Shown here one piece after another: positions 5,844-8,041 of a stretch of 8,041 nucleotides of DNA; positions within the stretch are counted from its first letter, which is position 1, and each line of letters begins with the position of its first letter. Source of the stretch: Candidatus Latescibacteria bacterium 4484_107. GTDB taxonomy: Bacteria > Latescibacterota > 4484-107. The DNA lies in NCBI GenBank assembly GCA_002059205.1, contig MVCQ01000050.1, forward strand, positions 1 through 8,041. Direction: 5' to 3'. The notes below the pieces were generated by a model, which saw nothing but the letters and a program-made list of their open reading frames with translations, searched no databases and was not told the origin of the DNA. The translations under genes were made by a program, and so were the position numbers.

Positions 5844-7163
5844 TTAAAAGGGCAGCATTCCTTTTCCGAGACTGCCCATTTTCCCCATGTTCTTCATCAT
5901 CTTCTGCATCATTGAGAATTGTTTCATGAGTTGATTGACATCCTGAACCCGCGTCCCGCTCCCGCGGGCGATGCGGCGGCGGCGGCTTCCGTTGATGAGG
6001 TGCGGCCGGGCGCGTTCCTCTTTGGTCATCGAGCGGACGATGGCCTCTGTATGAACAAAAGCCTTCTCATCCACTTTCAGCCCGCGCATGGCCTTCCCCA
6101 CACCGGGGATCATCCCGATGAGCTGATCCAAAGGCCCCATCTTTTTGAGCTGCTCCAACTGCTCCAAAAAGTCGTCGAACGTAAAGGCTTCCTTGCGGAG
6201 CTTTTCTTCCCATTTTTGCGCTTTCTCCGTATCCACGGACTGCTGCACGCGCTCCACCAGAGACACGACGTCACCCATGCCCAGAATGCGGGAGGCCATA
6301 CGGTCGGGATGAAAGACTTCGAGCGCATCCAATTTCTCGCCCACGCCCACAAACTTGATGGGCCGATCGGTCACCATACGGATGGAAAGCGCAGCCCCGC
6401 CGCGCGCATCGCCGTCCAACTTGGTCAGGATCACGCCTCCGAAATTTAGACGATTTAAAAACTCCCGGGCCGCTCGCACGGCATCCTGTCCGGTCATCGC
6501 ATCGGCTACGAACAGAATCTCGTACGGAGAAACCTGCGCCTTGATGCGTTCCAACTCCGCCATCATCTCGTCGTCCACGTGGAGCCGACCGGCGGTATCC
6601 AGCACCACGAAATCCAACCCTTCCTTCCGGGCCAGTCGGACCCCGTCGGCGCAGATCCGCTCTGGGGGCGTGCCCTCCCTCGCCCGATAGACCGGAACGT
6701 CCATGGAACGCCCCAGCACCTCCAACTGATCTATGGCCGCCGGGCGATAGATATCCGCGGCCACCAGCAGCGGACGCCGCCCCTTGGAGCGGAAAAGATG
6801 CGCCAGCTTGGCCGCCGCGGTCGTCTTTCCGGAACCCTGAAGCCCCACTAACATGACCACCGTCGGAGGCGTAGCATCGAACGAAATGCCCTCAGACTTG
6901 CGCCCCATCAAGGCGATCAATTCGTCGTGCACGATCTTGATCACCTGCTGGCCCGGAGTGATGCTTTGCAGCACCTCCTGACCGACTGCGCGCCCCTGCA
7001 CCCTATTGACGAAGGTCCGCGCCACTTTGTAGTTCACGTCGGCTTCCAAAAGCACCCGACGCACCTCCCGAAGCGCGTCCTTGATGTTGGACTCGGAGAG
7101 CTTGCCGTGCCTGCGTAGTTTCTTAAATACGCCTTCTAACTTGGCGGAAAGATCGTCAAACAT
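5844..7163 (-). CDS. ffh: Signal recognition particle GTPase (Ffh/SRP54)
   Basis: Ffh binds SRP RNA and signal sequences and delivers nascent membrane proteins to the FtsY receptor. The 439-residue protein has the full domain order. The helical N domain is residues 1-90. The G domain has the P-loop GLQGSGKTT at 107-115, DIYRPAA at 137-143, DTAGR at 189-193, and TKLDGDARGG at 247-256. The M domain from about 305 has GMIPGVGKAM at 350-359 and the RNA-binding SRRRRIARGSG at 393-403. The Met-rich end QFSMMQKMMKNMGKMG is typical. ATG at 7163 is preceded by AGGAG (7170-7174). Upstream lies a leader of about 295 bases that contains a candidate structured RNA. Downstream, a palindromic element separates it from rpsP. 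Confidence 0.98.
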   Translation of the reverse strand: MFDDLSAKLEGVFKKLRRHGKLSESNIKDALREVRRVLLEADVNYKVARTFVNRVQGRAVGQEVLQSITPGQQVIKIVHDELIALMGRKSEGISFDATPPTVVMLVGLQGSGKTTAAAKLAHLFRSKGRRPLLVAADIYRPAAIDQLEVLGRSMDVPVYRAREGTPPERICADGVRLARKEGLDFVVLDTAGRLHVDDEMMAELERIKAQVSPYEILFVADAMTGQDAVRAAREFLNRLNFGGVILTKLDGDARGGAALSIRMVTDRPIKFVGVGEKLDALEVFHPDRMASRILGMGDVVSLVERVQQSVDTEKAQKWEEKLRKEAFTFDDFLEQLEQLKKMGPLDQLIGMIPGVGKAMRGLKVDEKAFVHTEAIVRSMTKEERARPHLINGSRRRRIARGSGTRVQDVNQLMKQFSMMQKMMKNMGKMGSLGKGMLPF

Positions 7164-7295
7164 GCGGTTCTCCTGAGGCGATCAAGCATAGCCAAAAAAA
7201 TCATGGAGCCGGGGCCGGGGAACTCCCCCGTCAAAAACGACTTTTCAGGTAAATGCGAAGTCCCTAAATATACGATTTTTTTCAGGAAATGCAAC
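7164..7295 (-). promoter_or_regulatory. ffh leader between the candidate RNA and the ffh start
   Basis: About 130 bases upstream of ffh. It contains a GGGG-AGTT-CCCC hairpin (7217-7228) followed, after a C-rich stretch, by seven U residues (7194-7200), an attenuator-like but not ideal layout. A possible weak promoter reads TTGCAT, 16 bases, TATATT just after the U-tract of the candidate RNA. If the upstream RNA terminates efficiently, this could serve ffh. It is a weak call. Confidence 0.3.
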
Positions 7296-7458
7296 AAAAA
7301 AAAGCATATCCCCTTCGGTCGAATGCCCGGCCTGGCCGGCCTGCGTTCAAGCTTCGAGGGGACGCGGCCCATTGTTCGGGCAAACCCTCCTACGGAATGA
7401 GGCGAAGCAGCAAAGCGGAGGACCGATCAACAACGGGAGCAGGGGTCTCCATACACTT
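7296..7458 (-). ncRNA. Candidate structured small RNA upstream of ffh, possibly 6S-like
   Basis: From the predicted transcription start (about 7458) to the end of an eight-U tract (7296-7303) is about 163 nt. The two ends pair. GUGUAU (7456-7451) pairs with AUAUGC (7309-7304). CCCCU (7445-7441) pairs with AGGGG (7314-7310). UCGGUC (7426-7421) pairs with GACCGA (7320-7315), directly stacked on the previous 3' strand. A 14-base bulge lies on the 5' side. Inside, GCUUCG (7408-7403) can pair with CGAAGC (7356-7351). A CCGGC-CAG-GCCGG hairpin (7339-7327) sits on the 3' side and a GCCC-GGGC loop at the apex. Size, closing stem and a 3'-side hairpin fit a 6S-type rod, but I cannot confirm the family. 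It lacks the GGAA loop expected of SRP RNA. A structured ffh leader is the main alternative. Confidence 0.5.
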
Positions 7459-7464
7459 CCTCGA

Positions 7465-7493
7465 ATTATAATAAACTCGCGAAAATAGTTCAA
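7465..7493 (-). promoter_or_regulatory. Strong sigma70-type promoter for the candidate RNA and/or ffh
   Basis: On the minus strand TTGAAC (7488-7493) and a perfect TATAAT (7465-7470) are separated by 17 bases. Transcription should begin near 7458. Its -35 box is only 8 bases from the -35 box of the divergent tRNA-Leu promoter. Confidence 0.8.
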
Positions 7494-7501
7494 GAAAAAT
7501 C

Positions 7502-7530
7502 TTGACAAAACGCCCTTTTTTTGTTATTAT
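7502..7530 (+). promoter_or_regulatory. Promoter of tRNA-Leu
   Basis: A perfect TTGACA (7502-7507), 17 bases, and TATTAT (7525-7530) place the start near 7537, about 15 bases before the mature tRNA. It is back to back with the minus-strand promoter at 7465-7493. Confidence 0.85.
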
Positions 7531-7551
7531 TTGGTTTCCTATTTGACTTCA

Positions 7552-7638
7552 GCCGAAGTGGTGGAATTGGCAGACGCGCTGGTTTCAGGGACCAGTGGGG
7601 GAAACCCCGTGGGGGTTCAAATCCCCCCTTCGGCACCA
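7552..7638 (+). tRNA. tRNA-Leu (anticodon CAG, reads CUG)
   Basis: An 87-nt gene with encoded CCA. The acceptor arms GCCGAAG (7552-7558) and CTTCGGC (7628-7634) pair perfectly, followed by A73 and CCA. The anticodon stem is CTGGT/ACCAG around loop TTCAGGG, with anticodon CAG at 7586-7588. The long variable arm GGGG-GAAA-CCCC marks a class II tRNA, and the T arm is GGGGG-TTCAAAT-CCCCC. The G at position 37 is a substrate for TrmD, encoded in this window. Confidence 0.98.
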
Positions 7639-7655
7639 GCCTCTTCGAGTGGGAG

Positions 7656-7687
7656 CCCTCCGGGATATTTCCTGAAGGGTTTTTTTT
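7656..7687 (+). terminator. Intrinsic terminator of tRNA-Leu
   Basis: CCCTCCGGG (7656-7664) pairs with CCTGAAGGG (7671-7679), with one mismatch and one G-U pair, around a 6-base loop. Eight T residues follow at 7680-7687, 18 bases after the tRNA 3' end. Confidence 0.8.
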
Positions 7688-7731
7688 GTGCGCGATTTGG
7701 TTATATCGCTAAGCGTCCGTGAAAATACAGG

Positions 7732-7807
7732 CCACCATGCAAAAACGCCGAAAGGGCACCGTTCGCGGCTTTCGGCGTAACTTTTTTTCTGCTAAAAAGC
7801 ATGGTGG
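7732..7807. repeat. 9-bp inverted repeat that includes the tRNA-Ala 3' end
   Basis: CCACCATGC at 7732-7740 is repeated inverted as GCATGGTGG at 7799-7807, which on the minus strand contains the discriminator and CCA of tRNA-Ala. The repeats bracket the bidirectional terminator, so the region from 7732 to 7807 is one nested palindrome. Confidence 0.6.
7741..7788. terminator. Bidirectional terminator between the convergent tRNA genes
   Basis: A perfect 10-bp stem, ACGCCGAAAG (7745-7754) with CTTTCGGCGT (7769-7778), has an inner CCG-TTCG-CGG stem-loop. On the minus strand it is followed by a U-run from the A-tract at 7741-7745 and ends tRNA-Ala transcription. On the plus strand TTTTTTT at 7782-7788 gives tRNA-Leu a backup stop. 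Confidence 0.85.
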
Positions 7808-7878
7808 AGCTGAGGGGGATCGAACCCCTGACCCCTTGTCTGCCAGACAAGTGCTCATCCCAGCTGAGCTACAGCCCC
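7802..7878 (-). tRNA. tRNA-Ala (anticodon GGC, reads GCC)
   Basis: A 77-nt gene with encoded CCA (7804-7802). GGGGCTG (7878-7872) pairs with CAGCTCC, including the G3-U70 wobble that identifies alanine tRNAs. The D arm begins TAGCTCAGCTGGG. The anticodon stem CTTGT/ACAAG holds loop CTGGCAG, with anticodon GGC at 7844-7842. The T arm is AGGGG-TTCGATC-CCCCT. It is read towards tRNA-Leu. Confidence 0.98.
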
Positions 7879-7888
7879 ACGGGCTTCA

Positions 7889-7917
7889 ATAATAATGAAT
7901 CTGGGGAAAAAAGTCAA
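7889..7917 (-). promoter_or_regulatory. Promoter of tRNA-Ala
   Basis: On the minus strand TTGACT (7912-7917), 17 bases, and TATTAT (7889-7894) predict a start near 7882, leaving a 5' leader of only about 4 bases before the mature tRNA. Confidence 0.8.
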
Positions 7918-7968
7918 GCATTTTTTCGGTCTCAGCCTGGGAAAGGGAGCAAACATGGTATCCCCGTA

Positions 7969-8041
7969 ATGGGGTTGAAGATTTTTGGGAAGCATGGGAT
8001 GGCAGCCATGGAACAGTGGGGATCCATCTGGGGTTATAAGA
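7969..8041 (+). CDS. Possible N-terminal fragment of an unrecognised gene, running off the window
   Basis: From the ATG at 7969 a frame stays open to the window end, reading MGLKIFGKHGMAAMEQWGSI and on. GGGAG lies about 16 bases upstream, too far to be a convincing ribosome site, and no promoter is evident. It resembles nothing I know. The frame may be chance, and the rest of 7918-8041 shows only small G/C hairpins. Confidence 0.15.
   Translation, partial: MGLKIFGKHGMAAMEQWGSIWGYK

Noticed and set aside
7136..7372. A 78-codon minus-strand frame overlapping the ffh start
   Set aside because: It runs through the candidate RNA's closing stem and U-tract, lacks a ribosome site and overlaps the sure ffh N-terminus.
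7289..7471. A short plus-strand frame, and a possible SRP RNA read on the plus strand (GGAA and AAGCAGC motifs at 7394-7410)
   Set aside because: The two motifs do not form the SRP helix 8 arrangement because the bases flanking GGAA do not pair. No plus-strand promoter or terminator fits, whereas the minus strand has both.
7885..7899. TTCA-ATAATAA-TGAA near-palindrome over the tRNA-Ala -10 box
   Set aside because: A short A/T-rich symmetry is expected around a TATTAT box. Nothing else suggests an operator.

Overview
The window is a piece of a bacterial chromosome. Every recognisable protein gene lies on the minus strand, and the two tRNA genes form a convergent pair near the right end. The core is a translation and secretion cluster read right to left: ffh (SRP GTPase), rpsP (ribosomal protein S16), rimM (16S maturation factor), trmD (tRNA m1G37 methyltransferase). 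The BamD-type outer-membrane assembly lipoprotein implies a diderm (Gram-negative) cell. A DUF4416 protein directly after trmD, mid-range base composition and the widespread A/T-rich palindromic intergenic repeats point to Desulfobacterota or a neighbouring, perhaps uncultured, lineage. This placement is inferred from gene content only and is tentative.

Layout from left to right: nadD overlaps the stop of a bamD-like gene by 4 bases (23-1371). A gene-free stretch with a long hairpin and a small repeat remnant follows (1372-1707). Next is a toxin-antitoxin pair in toxin-first order, with an intact RelE/ParE-like toxin and an antitoxin that reads as Phd/YefM only if one missing base is restored (1708-2262). 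Then come an unrecognised exported protein with a TTG start (2489-3124), a DUF4416 protein (3165-3716), trmD, rimM and rpsP. The S16 protein carries an unusual acidic/lysine-rich tail. A palindromic repeat element of about 183 bp separates rpsP from ffh (5647-5829).

Upstream of ffh is the most interesting part. A strong sigma70-type promoter (TTGAAC, 17 bp, TATAAT) on the minus strand is followed by about 160 nt whose two ends pair with each other, ending in eight U residues. This looks like an independent structured small RNA, perhaps 6S-like, or else a structured leader of ffh. Its promoter lies back to back with the tRNA-Leu(CAG) promoter. tRNA-Leu and the opposing tRNA-Ala(GGC) each have a textbook promoter, and a hairpin with U-tracts on both sides sits between them.

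Together the genes suggest one or more minus-strand operons for protein synthesis and membrane targeting, interrupted by mobile or repeat-derived intergenic material. The usual rpsP-rimM-trmD-rplS order is altered: rplS and the KH-domain gene are absent, and DUF4416 follows trmD instead.
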